DNA of 64,000 nt. Source: Rhodobacter xanthinilyticus (lineage in GTDB: Bacteria; Pseudomonadota; Alphaproteobacteria; Rhodobacterales; Rhodobacteraceae). The stretch is from the NCBI RefSeq assembly GCF_001856665.1, contig NZ_CP017781.1:1397501-1461500 (forward strand), read 5' to 3'. The notes beneath the pieces were generated by a model, which saw only the letters and a list, made by a program, of their open reading frames with translations, made no database searches and had not been told where the DNA came from. Numbering within the stretch: position 1 is the first letter of the stretch; each line of letters begins with the position of its first letter. The position numbers and the translations under genes were made by a program. Shown one piece after another: positions 35,921-45,439 of the stretch.

Positions 35921-37990
35921 CTAGGACTCGCCGAACCCCTGATCTCTCATGCGCCCGAGCACATCAAGGGCATGGCGTGCCTGCAGGTCCGAGGGAATCC
36001 GGCGCGGCATGGATGCGCAGACCTCGAGGATCTGCATGTCCTTCGGCGTCAGGCGTTTCCGCTCGCGCCCCCAAGCCAAGACTCCGCTCCAGAATTCGGC
36101 GCCCAAGGTCACGACCTCCGCTTGGGCATTTATGCCTTCGGTCATTGCCTTCTTTGCCTTCTCGTCGCGCTTTGCCGCCTTGGCGGTATCCACGAGGGTC
36201 AGGCAGGTCTCGAAGTCATCGCCATAGTTCAGCGTCCGACCCTTCATCCCGTTCCAGCAGGCCTGCTGCTTTGCCCATTCCGACATGTTGCGGACACCTG
36301 CGGGAGGGTGGGTGATGACGTCATGTGCCTCTGCTGCTGCCAGAAGCAGAGCGCGCTGGAGGGCCTCCGGAACAGACTGCCGTCTCCAGATCGCGTCGAG
36401 GTCGAGGACCTGCTTCTCGCCGTTGGCATCGTGAAACACCTTCGCCATAGAGTAGGTGACGATGTTGGCGCGATAGCCGCCCTCGTACCACGGCTGCTTC
36501 GGAACCTCGGTCTCGAGCCAGCGAAACACGATCGCCTTCGAGACAAGCCGCTTGTACCAGAGCTCGTCATACTTGGCGTCGCTCCTGGACCATGATTCAC
36601 CGATGTCCTTGGCGAATTCGGCGAAGTTCTTCTGGGCCCCGCGCGAAACGATGTGCGGCTGGCCGGCCGCCGAGAACTCGAACTTGGCGAGATCGGTCTT
36701 GCTGAAGAGCTGTGATTTGGGGAACTGGATGTCGAAATCGGTCTGGGCCTTCCCTTTCACCTTCGGCCGCGCGTTGACGAACTGACCGCGGGAACGCTCG
36801 TAGAACCACTTGGTATCATGACGCTCGCCAGCACGCGCCGGAAAGAGAACGCTGCGCGAAAACTGTTCCATCCGGATATGGAAGGGATGGTTCGAGAAGA
36901 AGTCGGCAGCGTTCACCTTGTTCTGGGTGTTCGCGTATTCCGAGATCTTCGGCACGATGTCCTCAGACCTGTCGGAAGGAACGACAGTCAGCTTCATCTG
37001 CACGAAGACTTGCGGGAGCTGCTCCTTCGCGGACTTCAGCCCAGCGTGGATTGACCCGGTTGTCTGAGCGCCATTCACGATCTGCAGGTTGCTGATCGAC
37101 GCAACGGCCATCCCGTCATCCGTCCTTACGCAGGACACAGCATCGGCAGTGGCTGACAGGCCGTTATTGTAAGGGAAGAAGAGCTCGGGTTCCTCCTTGA
37201 TGGTCTTCTGGATGCCCTTGTTGGTCTTGGCCCTTGCCTGAAGGAAAGACCGGACGTTGGCCTCGAGAAGGCGTGCGCCCCACTTGTCGTAGATTGCGGC
37301 CAACTGCTCCCCCGGCACGATCAGGAGGTAGCTTTCGAGGGCAGCTCCCGTCTGCGACGCCTTGAGCGCCGGAAGGGGCGCCCCGAAATCCCGGGCAAAG
37401 TCGATGACCATGTCCTCGCGGGCCTGTCCCGACCTGTCGAATCGTTCGAAGCGCGCCAGATCCCAGACTGACCATGTGATCGGCACATCGCCGATGTCGG
37501 CCAGTTTCACCGTATCGTCGCGGCCGATGTACTGTCGGTTGGAAATGAGGATCAACTTGACCTTTGTGACCTGCGACCAGGTCGTGATGATCAGGTCCGA
37601 GACCTGGAAGGCGGGGTTGGCCTCGTTCAGCGAGTCGCGGAATTCCTCGGTCTTTGCCTTCTTCAGAAATCGGATCAGGGGGTTCAGGATCGGGGGCACA
37701 TCCCCTTTGCCAAAGGTCTGGACGGTGTCGCTGTCGGCGAAGTCGCACACGATCAGCCCCAACACCCCTTCGCTGTCCCGCGGATCACCCGCATAGCCGT
37801 CGATCCTCAGTCTCTGTGCACCCTCACCGCTCTGGAAATAGGCGCGATCTGCGACTTCCAGTTCACCGGCCTCGGTCAACCGCTCGGTCATCCGGTCGAA
37901 GAAGGCTTCCACAGGAAAGACTCCGCTGGCGTCCGCTTCGCGGCGGATATCGGCCATCAGGTTCTGGTGATATTCTTCTAATTCGTTCAT
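35921..37990 (-). CDS. AIPR (abortive infection phage resistance) family protein
   Basis: 689 aa from ATG 37990 (MNELEEYHQNLMADI), which overlaps the stop of the previous gene as ATGA. The middle region (LLEANVRSFLQARAKTNKGI, then FFPYNNGLSATAD and ISNLQIVNGAQTTGSIH) is the AIPR signature. The N-terminal ~150 residues read as a restriction-nuclease-like fold (LRIDGYAGDPRDSEGVLGLI). AIPR proteins recur in abortive-infection loci and in the Z1/MORC gene neighbourhood. It is the last gene of the island operon. Confidence 0.88.
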   Translation of the reverse strand: MNELEEYHQNLMADIRREADASGVFPVEAFFDRMTERLTEAGELEVADRAYFQSGEGAQRLRIDGYAGDPRDSEGVLGLIVCDFADSDTVQTFGKGDVPPILNPLIRFLKKAKTEEFRDSLNEANPAFQVSDLIITTWSQVTKVKLILISNRQYIGRDDTVKLADIGDVPITWSVWDLARFERFDRSGQAREDMVIDFARDFGAPLPALKASQTGAALESYLLIVPGEQLAAIYDKWGARLLEANVRSFLQARAKTNKGIQKTIKEEPELFFPYNNGLSATADAVSCVRTDDGMAVASISNLQIVNGAQTTGSIHAGLKSAKEQLPQVFVQMKLTVVPSDRSEDIVPKISEYANTQNKVNAADFFSNHPFHIRMEQFSRSVLFPARAGERHDTKWFYERSRGQFVNARPKVKGKAQTDFDIQFPKSQLFSKTDLAKFEFSAAGQPHIVSRGAQKNFAEFAKDIGESWSRSDAKYDELWYKRLVSKAIVFRWLETEVPKQPWYEGGYRANIVTYSMAKVFHDANGEKQVLDLDAIWRRQSVPEALQRALLLAAAEAHDVITHPPAGVRNMSEWAKQQACWNGMKGRTLNYGDDFETCLTLVDTAKAAKRDEKAKKAMTEGINAQAEVVTLGAEFWSGVLAWGRERKRLTPKDMQILEVCASMPRRIPSDLQARHALDVLGRMRDQGFGES

Positions 37991-38961
37991 GTCTGATCTG
38001 CTTCGTTCAACTTCTCTTGCACCGCGCCCCAATCCGTACGGAATGGAGTGCAGGCAGAAAGGGCAAGGGCGTAGGAAACCGCAGACAACCCGAGTGGCAC
38101 GGGGGCGGCAATCCGCGGAAAGTCCTCGGTCACAGCATGGAAATCGGGAGCCGAGACGATCCAGCGCCAGGCCGAATAGTCGTGCACGATGTCAAATCCG
38201 GCGTCAGCCAGGTGCAGATCCCAGTCCATGATCGCTGAAGGCTCGGTCTGTTCCAGAAGCTCGGTGACTTCCGAGACATACTCGGTCAACGTGCGGCCGT
38301 GCGGCGGCTGCACCTTGTCGACGGCCAGCACCGCCAGCCACAGGCGTCGATCCGGCACATCTGCCAGCTGGAACTCGTTGGTAATCTTCACGAAGGGCTG
38401 CGAAGCCCCGCGCCTCGCCTTGACCTCGATGCAGTCGGCCTTCAGCTCGAAATCCTTTGGTGCGCCAGAAGGCCCCGTCCAGGCGGTCAACGCCGGTTTG
38501 GCACCGAGCGTGGAAATCAGCAGCTTCAGGACTTCGATCTCGCCGATCAGGCCCTTCTGGGCTTCCTCCGAAAGCACTTCGAGCTTTCCGCCGCGAAGCA
38601 GGTAGTGCCAGCGGAAGGTGCGGCCGATGGCGCGTTCGAGGGCTTCAGCCTCGGTATCGGCAAGCTCGCCCGCCGCCATCACATCGCGGCACAGGGTCTC
38701 GAACAGTTCAAGCTGGGCGTTGTCCTTGAGACGGATGTATAGGATCGGACCACCTGGCAGCGTCTGGAACCGGATTTCGAGGTTCCGGAGCTTGGGCAGT
38801 TCCGGGGCGGGTTTCGGCAGGTCAGCCAGTTGCAGGACAAGGGCCACATCGGCGCGGGGCATGACCGCCCAGAACCAGTTCCAACGTGCCGACGCCGAAA
38901 CCCGGCGCGTATCCACCTTCCCGGCCTCGAGGCCGGACCACGGCGTGTCATTCGGTATCAC
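37987..38961 (-). CDS. PD-(D/E)XK motif protein, DUF4420 family
   Basis: 324 aa from a GTG start at 38961, which lies inside the 3' end of the Z1 gene (14-bp overlap). Nuclease core: GLIGEIEVLKLL (Glu) near residue 140 and FELKADCIEVKARRGA (Asp, Glu, Lys) near 175-190. DUF4420 proteins are fixed partners of Z1 and MORC-like ATPases, where they are thought to cut DNA. Both overlaps support co-translation. Confidence 0.85.
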   Translation of the reverse strand: MIPNDTPWSGLEAGKVDTRRVSASARWNWFWAVMPRADVALVLQLADLPKPAPELPKLRNLEIRFQTLPGGPILYIRLKDNAQLELFETLCRDVMAAGELADTEAEALERAIGRTFRWHYLLRGGKLEVLSEEAQKGLIGEIEVLKLLISTLGAKPALTAWTGPSGAPKDFELKADCIEVKARRGASQPFVKITNEFQLADVPDRRLWLAVLAVDKVQPPHGRTLTEYVSEVTELLEQTEPSAIMDWDLHLADAGFDIVHDYSAWRWIVSAPDFHAVTEDFPRIAAPVPLGLSAVSYALALSACTPFRTDWGAVQEKLNEADQT

Positions 38962-41683
38962 CGAGCGCCTCCTCTTCGATCTCTTCCTCGCCGAACATCT
39001 CGCGCATCCGGATGGTGTTGACGATGTATTCCACGGTGCCACCCTGAACCTCGGATGGCGGGAAGCAGATGCTCCATGCCAAGACCAGATATGGCGATTT
39101 TGCCTTCAGCTCTTCTGGAACCACAGGTTCGACGAACCGGAGGATGATCAACGGGCGGCGCCCCTTGACCTCGCAGAAGATGCGGGGCGGAAGGGTTTCC
39201 GGAACGGGCTTTCCGTCCCGAATCCGCTCTTCGCGAAAGGCATTGGTGGCCGCGTCGATCTGTTCCCTGGTCAGCCCGACACGCTCGTCGCCAGGCGAAC
39301 CGACGCGTCTGCTGGTGCCGCTGATTGCGAGGACGCCCTGCCGCAGATCCGGCTCACCGACCGATCGGCCGAAGGCCCGCATGTCGATCCCGGACAGATT
39401 GGCGGATGTCGCATCCGCCTTCTGTGCGCTGGCGAAGAGGACATCCCACTCCCTGAGCTCGGTGTCGGCGCGTGCATCTATGTAGTCCGACATCAGCCTC
39501 GGATCGGTGAGGGGATCAGAAGCATCGGCTCGGAATGCACGCAGGAAATCGCGGATCAGATCGACCGAGACGCCGCTGAAGAGGGTTCCGCGGGAAGGGT
39601 TTTGCGGTGCCAGCCCGCTGGCCTGGATTGCCGCCGCCAGTGCCTGCCCGGCCTGTCGGTTGCGGTCCAGCTGATCGCGATCTGTGCGGATGCGTGTCGT
39701 TTCGACCAGCTTTCCTGCTAGACCGACTTTCATCGGGAACTCGCGCCCCGTCCCCATCTTGTTCCGCGCCGTCACGATCAGCGATTCCGGATGGCTGCGA
39801 ACGGCGAGGCCGAACTGCTCTGGCGTGGCCTTGGCAAGTTCCATGCGCTTCAGCTGGGTCTGCAGGTCGTCCATCGCTTCGTGGATATGGGCATACCAGC
39901 CGACACCATCGGCAGGGATCCAGATCCGGCACAGATCCTCGTAGCCCGGCCGGTAGCCGAACCACCGGCCCATCTGCATGAGCGTGTCATACATCATGGA
40001 GTTCCGCAGGAAGTAGCTGATCGTCAGCCCTTCCAGCGTCAGGCCGCGCGAGAGGGAGAAGCCGCCGACGGCGATCACCGTCACGCCATGTTCCCCGGTC
40101 TGGTCATAGTCGAGCGGCTGCGACCGTTTCGACGCGTTGACTTCGACAACACGCGCTGCAACCAGAACCTCGTGCAGGCGAGCTTGGACGGTGGGCCAGT
40201 CCGCGCCCTCGGCCTCGGCGAACTCGGACTCCCAGACCGCATGCAGGGCAGCAATCTCGGGGTTGCGCAAAGCGACCTTGCCCTTGGCCCCATCGACCGC
40301 GACCGCGTCCCGCATCTTGTCGACCACATCGGCCACCCGAGACCGCAACCGCCCCTGGACATCTGTGAAGCGTGAGGCGTTGATCAGCATCGAGGCATGG
40401 GCGGCCTGCTGGCCGCGGGCATTCCGGATCGCCCGCGCGACGACAAAGGCGCGCACGGCCCGGATCAGGCTTTCCGGCAGCACGTCGACCGGATGGTCGA
40501 TCTTGTGCTTCATCGGAAGGATGTCCTCATTGTCGTCGATCAGGCGGACGTGCTGGTCACGGGCGTCGAGGAACACCTTCTGCGCCCCGAAGTAGTTCGA
40601 CGGCGCGTCGAGGCCGATGATGAAGTGCCGCGGGAAAAGGTCCTGCTTCAGCGTCTCGTCGTCGGTATCCGGATCGATGAAGATGTTGGCGAAGGGTGTC
40701 GCCGTGTAGCCGACGTAGCAGCTGCGGTGGAAAAGCGAGAGGAGTTCGCGGATCTGGCCGTTGATGCGGGTCACCTCGTCACGCGCATAGGCCGTGTTGA
40801 TCGAGGCATTGTCAGCCTCGTCGTCGATCAGCAGCATCGGCTGGCTGACCATCTGGGTGCCTTGGTGAACGGAATGTTCCTTCAGCCACTCCAGCAGGTT
40901 CTTCAGCGTACTGGTGTTCTTCTTGATCACCAGCACCACTGGAACGTTGTATTGCCCGATCTGGCTGGTGTTCGTGGTCGCCGTCGCCTTGTTGAAGTCG
41001 CGCAGGGTGTTTGTGAGAGACACTGGAAACTCGCGCTGGTCGAATTGGCCGACCCCGATGATCTTCTGACGCTGCGCCTTGTTTGCGTGGGCCAGTCGCC
41101 CGGTATCCCGGCCGATGAAGCCCTCGTCGATCCTCGCCTGTGTCTGGTTGCGAAGGTTGTTGTGGATGCCCGCGATCACGACGATCAGACGATAGCCTGC
41201 ATCTGCCGCCTTGCAGATCAGCCCCGTGTAGTTGGCGGTCTTGCCGCTTTGCACATGTCCCACCACCATCCCGCGGCGGCTCCAGGGGCTCAAATTGCGC
41301 GGATCGCCAAGACGATCCAGCACACGATCCGTCACCTCGTCCGTCGCGTCGATCACCGACTTCGGCAGTCCCTTCAGGTTCAGAAGTTTGCGGTACCGGC
41401 CCCAATAGAAGTCCCCGATCTCGCCGTTGATCCGGGCGTCATGCAGCCAGGGACGGAAATCCTCTGCATCGACAATGGCGCCAAAGCCCATGCTGATGCC
41501 GTATTTCTCCTCGATCAGGCGTGCGAGTTCCTCTGCGTCATCATCTTCGACTTGGCCCGCGAACATCGGCATGACACGCAGTTGGGCGATGATCTCCCGG
41601 ATCGACTGCGCCGTATGGGGGCCGGGCTGCGACGCCATGTACATGGACGTCATGCCCTCGAGGCTGCTCAGGATCTGCTTCAC
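38948..41683 (-). CDS. Z1-domain P-loop ATPase/helicase-like protein
   Basis: 911 aa. Walker A GHVQSGKTANYTGL near residue 145 and a DEAD-type Walker B LLIDDEADNASIN near 285 sit at the start of the long Z1 domain, whose conserved C-terminal motifs include VTVIAVGGFSLSRGLTLEGL and GRWFGYRPGYEDLCR near 545-595. Z1 proteins are superfamily 2-like ATPases found in restriction-type islands. It is likely the translocase that supplies DNA to the DUF4420 nuclease. Coupled to the ATPase gene upstream by an ATGA overlap. Confidence 0.88.
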   Translation of the reverse strand: MKQILSSLEGMTSMYMASQPGPHTAQSIREIIAQLRVMPMFAGQVEDDDAEELARLIEEKYGISMGFGAIVDAEDFRPWLHDARINGEIGDFYWGRYRKLLNLKGLPKSVIDATDEVTDRVLDRLGDPRNLSPWSRRGMVVGHVQSGKTANYTGLICKAADAGYRLIVVIAGIHNNLRNQTQARIDEGFIGRDTGRLAHANKAQRQKIIGVGQFDQREFPVSLTNTLRDFNKATATTNTSQIGQYNVPVVLVIKKNTSTLKNLLEWLKEHSVHQGTQMVSQPMLLIDDEADNASINTAYARDEVTRINGQIRELLSLFHRSCYVGYTATPFANIFIDPDTDDETLKQDLFPRHFIIGLDAPSNYFGAQKVFLDARDQHVRLIDDNEDILPMKHKIDHPVDVLPESLIRAVRAFVVARAIRNARGQQAAHASMLINASRFTDVQGRLRSRVADVVDKMRDAVAVDGAKGKVALRNPEIAALHAVWESEFAEAEGADWPTVQARLHEVLVAARVVEVNASKRSQPLDYDQTGEHGVTVIAVGGFSLSRGLTLEGLTISYFLRNSMMYDTLMQMGRWFGYRPGYEDLCRIWIPADGVGWYAHIHEAMDDLQTQLKRMELAKATPEQFGLAVRSHPESLIVTARNKMGTGREFPMKVGLAGKLVETTRIRTDRDQLDRNRQAGQALAAAIQASGLAPQNPSRGTLFSGVSVDLIRDFLRAFRADASDPLTDPRLMSDYIDARADTELREWDVLFASAQKADATSANLSGIDMRAFGRSVGEPDLRQGVLAISGTSRRVGSPGDERVGLTREQIDAATNAFREERIRDGKPVPETLPPRIFCEVKGRRPLIILRFVEPVVPEELKAKSPYLVLAWSICFPPSEVQGGTVEYIVNTIRMREMFGEEEIEEEALGDTE

Positions 41684-43173
41684 TTGTCTTCCTTCGTCTC
41701 GATCGTCGCTGCAATGATGCGCTCCGTATCTTCCCAGGCCGATCGGAAAGGATCGACATCCTTCATGAGCGATTTGATTTCCTTGATATCCTTGCGCGCG
41801 CCAAGAAGGACGGAGAGGGTTGCCTGCACGGCTTGGGCAAGCGTGTCTTCGTCCACCCGATCCGGAACGATCTGCTCGGCTGTGCCTGCCATGTCGGCGT
41901 GCAACGTTTCGATGGGCAATGACGCCCCGACCAGAGCAATACAGTTGAAGAAGCCCCGCCGGAGGTCCGGGGGCAGGCTATCGGCAAAATCGGCAAATGC
42001 GGGATGCTCGATGTTCGGGCGGTAACGTATCTGCCCATCTGCCTGGATCCGGTGCCACATCGGCAGCCGTTCATGATCGACGAGCTTCTGTCCCCGCTTG
42101 CTGTAGGTGCGCTTTGAACCGGCGAGAATGCGTTCGATGACCTTTTTCAGGCGATCGCGTACGACTGGCGGAAGCTGGGCCGAGGATTTCTTGACATCGA
42201 TCTTCCAGTCCGCGTCCATGCTGTTGGGTATGTCGATCCTGACCCGGGACAGTTTAGTCAGTTCCGATTGGCGACATAGACCGAACCACGTGCCGTGCAG
42301 GATCAGACGCTTGCCGCGATAGAGATAGAACCCCTGCGATTTCAGGTGACCTTCCGGCCCGCCGATATCCTCCCATTCCGTCTTTCCCATCTGCTTGTGA
42401 TGAGGAAGCGTGAAGCTCTGGATCTCCACGTCGCCCCTGATCAGGGTCAGCTTTTCTTCCGGGTCTGAAATCGTCGCGGGGTTCTTTCGAGCGAACGGAT
42501 CAAGGGGACGAAGCAGTCGCTCGTTCAGGAGAATGCGCAGCGGTTTGGCGTTCTCCATGAACCGATGAAACACGAGGCGCAGGTGGCGCTCTGTTTCCGC
42601 GATCCTCTGGTTGATGACCTCGGCGCGCTTGGCTGCATTGTGGGAATAGCCGCCTGTCAGTCGGTCGAGTTTCTGCCAGAGCACGAGTGTGCCCTTCTGC
42701 CCCAGCTTTTCGATGCCGGGGATGAGATCGAAATGATCGGGCAATTGCACCGCCCATTCGTTCCGTTCGGCCACATCATCAAGATCCCAGATGGCTGCGC
42801 TGGTTTGCCCTGAACGACGAGACACGACCGTGAGCCGACGACACTGGGAAAAGCTGGCGCTCTTGAGCCCGAGACCGAACCGACCGAGGTCGGGTTCATC
42901 ACGCGTGGCCAGCGGGTTCCTGCTGCCTGGTCGCATCGCCGCAACAAGTTCGTCTTCCGTCATGCCCTCGCCATCGTCGATGATCGCGATGTAGGGCTCG
43001 TCCGAATAGGTCTCCGTGACGATCTCGATCCGATGGGCGCCAGCGGTAATCGAATTGTCGATGATGTCTGAAATGGCCGTCTCTAGAGAATAACCGATAT
43101 CCCGCAGCCCCTCGATCAATGCTGCGGCGTGAGGAGTGGCATCTGCCCGTCTTGAAACAACAATTTCCTGCAT
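41680..43173 (-). CDS. MORC/MutL-like GHKL ATPase
   Basis: 497 aa from ATG 43173 (MQEIVVSRRADATPHAAALI). Bergerat-fold motifs are complete: DIIDNSITAGAH near residue 42, IIDDGEGMTEDEL near 66 and GRFGLGLKSASFSQ near 97. The remainder has the transducer-type fold seen in MutL and MORC proteins. Family comparisons by Iyer, Abhiman and Aravind (2008) place such proteins in restriction islands and at the root of eukaryotic MORC. Probable role: ATP-driven clamp that couples target detection to the Z1/DUF4420 pair. Confidence 0.88.
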   Translation of the reverse strand: MQEIVVSRRADATPHAAALIEGLRDIGYSLETAISDIIDNSITAGAHRIEIVTETYSDEPYIAIIDDGEGMTEDELVAAMRPGSRNPLATRDEPDLGRFGLGLKSASFSQCRRLTVVSRRSGQTSAAIWDLDDVAERNEWAVQLPDHFDLIPGIEKLGQKGTLVLWQKLDRLTGGYSHNAAKRAEVINQRIAETERHLRLVFHRFMENAKPLRILLNERLLRPLDPFARKNPATISDPEEKLTLIRGDVEIQSFTLPHHKQMGKTEWEDIGGPEGHLKSQGFYLYRGKRLILHGTWFGLCRQSELTKLSRVRIDIPNSMDADWKIDVKKSSAQLPPVVRDRLKKVIERILAGSKRTYSKRGQKLVDHERLPMWHRIQADGQIRYRPNIEHPAFADFADSLPPDLRRGFFNCIALVGASLPIETLHADMAGTAEQIVPDRVDEDTLAQAVQATLSVLLGARKDIKEIKSLMKDVDPFRSAWEDTERIIAATIETKEDK

Positions 43174-43256
43174 GCGAACCCATGATCGGACCAACTTGCT
43201 CCACCTTGACGCGAACAAGTGGGTGGCACAAGGCACGCAAGAGGCAAAAATGGGGC

Positions 43257-44837
43257 TCAGACGTCGAGGGTGTCAGCTTCTGTCAGGGATGCGTAGACCA
43301 GAGCTGCAATCTGTCTGGCAAGGAACGGCGGTACCGCGTTTCCAACCTGGACGTATTGCTGGGTTCGGTTGCCGAGGAAAAGGTAATCGTCGGGGAAGGT
43401 CTGCAGCCGCGCGGCCTCGCGCACCGTCAGGCTCCGACACTGCAACGGGTCCGAATGAATGAAATAGTGCCCGTCCTTCGAGATGTGGCTGGTCACTGTC
43501 GTCGAAGGCTCATGTGCAAGCTGGACGCGAAAGCGGTCGTTGAAGACGCCGGTGTGCCAGTTCCGATGATCCGGGCTGAGGGCCAGCGGGAAGTCAGCCG
43601 CCTTGGGGCTGTAGCGGCGCACCTTGCCGAAGGCCGCGGCAAACAGGTAGCGGCCGAGGTCAGTGGCCATGTGGCCTCTGGTTTCGTGCTGGGCCAGCGC
43701 GCGCAAACCGGGACGCTCCAGCCAGCGCATCAGGTCGTCATTCGATGTCCCATAGCCCGCAGGAAGCATGCCAGAGGAGCGTCGGGTTTCGGCGCCCTGC
43801 TTAAGGAGATCCACAATCGCGCGGAATTCGGACTGCAGTGCACCGTCCTCATCGCCCTTCGAAATCCTCGCGAGTAGCTTTGCGAATCCTGCGACCTCCC
43901 TTTGCCATGCTGCTGGGGTATCGGTCGCGCGGCTGATGCCGCTGCGCAGGGGGGGCATGTTGCCGATGGTTTCCTCGACCGTTCGGGTGGCGCCCGATAC
44001 TGCAACGCTTGCGCCGACCGCCCGGGCCGCCAGATCTGACCTGATGCCGACGATGATGACGCGGTGGCGGCGCTGCGGGACACCGAACTCCTCAGCACGA
44101 ACAATGAAATCGGATGGCTTTGCGGCTTCCTGCAGGGTGGCCCTTCCGTCCGCGAGACGGATAGCCCGCAGCTCGTAGTGATGACCGTGACCCGTGCCAA
44201 GCGAGGCCAGGTCTTCCATCAGCATCTCGAATACAAGGCGGCTTTCGACGGTCGAGGACAGCATGCCCTTGACGTTTTCCATGACGAAGGCAGCTGGTCG
44301 CAGCCGATCCAGCACACGGATGTATTCGCGGAAAAGGTAATGCCGGTGGTCTTCCTCTGGGACGTAGTCCGCCTTGCCACGCGAACGGGCCCGACCGACC
44401 AGCGAATAGGCTTGGCAGGGCGGACCGCCGATCAGGATCGTGTCGTCGAAGCTCTTTCTCAGCCGACCGATGGCCTCGTCGATGGCGGCTGCGGCCGCTT
44501 CACTGCCCAGTTCGAGACAACGCGCTTCGGCTGTCGCCTCGGTCCATGCTGCGGCGTCTACCTCGGGCCAGTCAGGTTCTTCCGTCAGACCGGCATGGAA
44601 CCTCACGAAGGCTTCCGGCAGGGCACCGTGTCGCGAAACCTGGGCACGCAGGAAGGCGCGCAGACTCAGCGTGCGATGTGCTGACGTCTCCTTCTCAACA
44701 GAAATCCCGATGTGGAAGGGATGCTGACCGCCAGCCTCGAGCGAAGCGAACCCCTCTCCAAGGCCGCCTGGACCTGCAAACAGATCGACAATGCCGAAAG
44801 TGGCTGGCAAATCAGAGACCTCTCGAATTCGGATCAT
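43257..44837 (-). CDS. DNA (cytosine-5) methyltransferase
   Basis: 526 aa from ATG 44837. All C5-methyltransferase blocks are present: motif I DLFAGPGGLGEG, motif IV GGPPCQAYS with the nucleophilic Cys near residue 140, motif VI MENVKGML, motif VIII EFGVPQRRHRVIIVG and motif X VQVGNAVPPFLA at the C-terminus. An extended region between motifs I and IV and a large target-recognition region are typical of island-borne enzymes. It begins the leftward operon and is divergent from vsr (40-bp gap). It should mark self DNA for the island. Confidence 0.93.
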   Translation of the reverse strand: MIRIREVSDLPATFGIVDLFAGPGGLGEGFASLEAGGQHPFHIGISVEKETSAHRTLSLRAFLRAQVSRHGALPEAFVRFHAGLTEEPDWPEVDAAAWTEATAEARCLELGSEAAAAAIDEAIGRLRKSFDDTILIGGPPCQAYSLVGRARSRGKADYVPEEDHRHYLFREYIRVLDRLRPAAFVMENVKGMLSSTVESRLVFEMLMEDLASLGTGHGHHYELRAIRLADGRATLQEAAKPSDFIVRAEEFGVPQRRHRVIIVGIRSDLAARAVGASVAVSGATRTVEETIGNMPPLRSGISRATDTPAAWQREVAGFAKLLARISKGDEDGALQSEFRAIVDLLKQGAETRRSSGMLPAGYGTSNDDLMRWLERPGLRALAQHETRGHMATDLGRYLFAAAFGKVRRYSPKAADFPLALSPDHRNWHTGVFNDRFRVQLAHEPSTTVTSHISKDGHYFIHSDPLQCRSLTVREAARLQTFPDDYLFLGNRTQQYVQVGNAVPPFLARQIAALVYASLTEADTLDV

Positions 44838-44877
44838 TGGCTGTATACCAAGTCCATCGGCCGAGGCCAGGAGGCAA

Positions 44878-45381
44878 ATGACCGACATCGTCGACAGCCA
44901 GACCCGTTCCCGGATGATGGCCGGGATCCGCGGAAAGGACACGAAGCCGGAACTGGCCCTCCGGCGGTCCTTGCACGCGCTGGGCTTGCGCTACCGCCTG
45001 CATGCCAAGGGAATACCCGGCAAGCCTGATCTTGTGCTGCCGAAATTCAAGGCCGTCATCTTCGTGCACGGGTGCTTCTGGCACAGGCACCCGGAATGCC
45101 GCTACGCAAGCACTCCGGCAACGCGCCCGGAATTCTGGGAGTCGAAGTTCAGCGCGAATGTGATGCGGGACACTACCGTTCGATCCGAGTTGTTGGCGGC
45201 TGGATGGCGGGTCGCAACGATCTGGGAATGCGCATTGCGAAGCGAGACTGGCGTTACGGCCGTGGGCGACACCGTTTCGCGATGGCTCCAAGGTGGTGGG
45301 CGAGAGCTCGAGATGGGCGAGAAGGACATCGGGGCGCCCAAGGATGAGAGAAGCATCTCGGTCGTGTCGAACCAGACCTGA
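44878..45381 (+). CDS. vsr: Very short patch repair (Vsr) endonuclease
   Basis: 167 aa from ATG 44878, preceded by CCAGGAGG. Strand-nicking enzyme acting at T:G mismatches left by deamination of 5-methylcytosine. Catalytic residues align with E. coli Vsr by number: Asp51 (GKPDLVLP), His64 and His69 (VHGCFWHRH), with Phe67-Trp68 as the intercalating pair; residue 63 is Val rather than Thr. It pairs with the divergent C5 methyltransferase as usual. In MORC-Z1 islands Vsr may also serve as a nickase. Confidence 0.93.
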   Translation: MTDIVDSQTRSRMMAGIRGKDTKPELALRRSLHALGLRYRLHAKGIPGKPDLVLPKFKAVIFVHGCFWHRHPECRYASTPATRPEFWESKFSANVMRDTTVRSELLAAGWRVATIWECALRSETGVTAVGDTVSRWLQGGGRELEMGEKDIGAPKDERSISVVSNQT

Positions 45382-45439
45382 ATGAGCCGGGCGTGGGTCG
45401 GGAAGACCGCAGCTGCCGCATGTGGGTAGGTCTGACATG

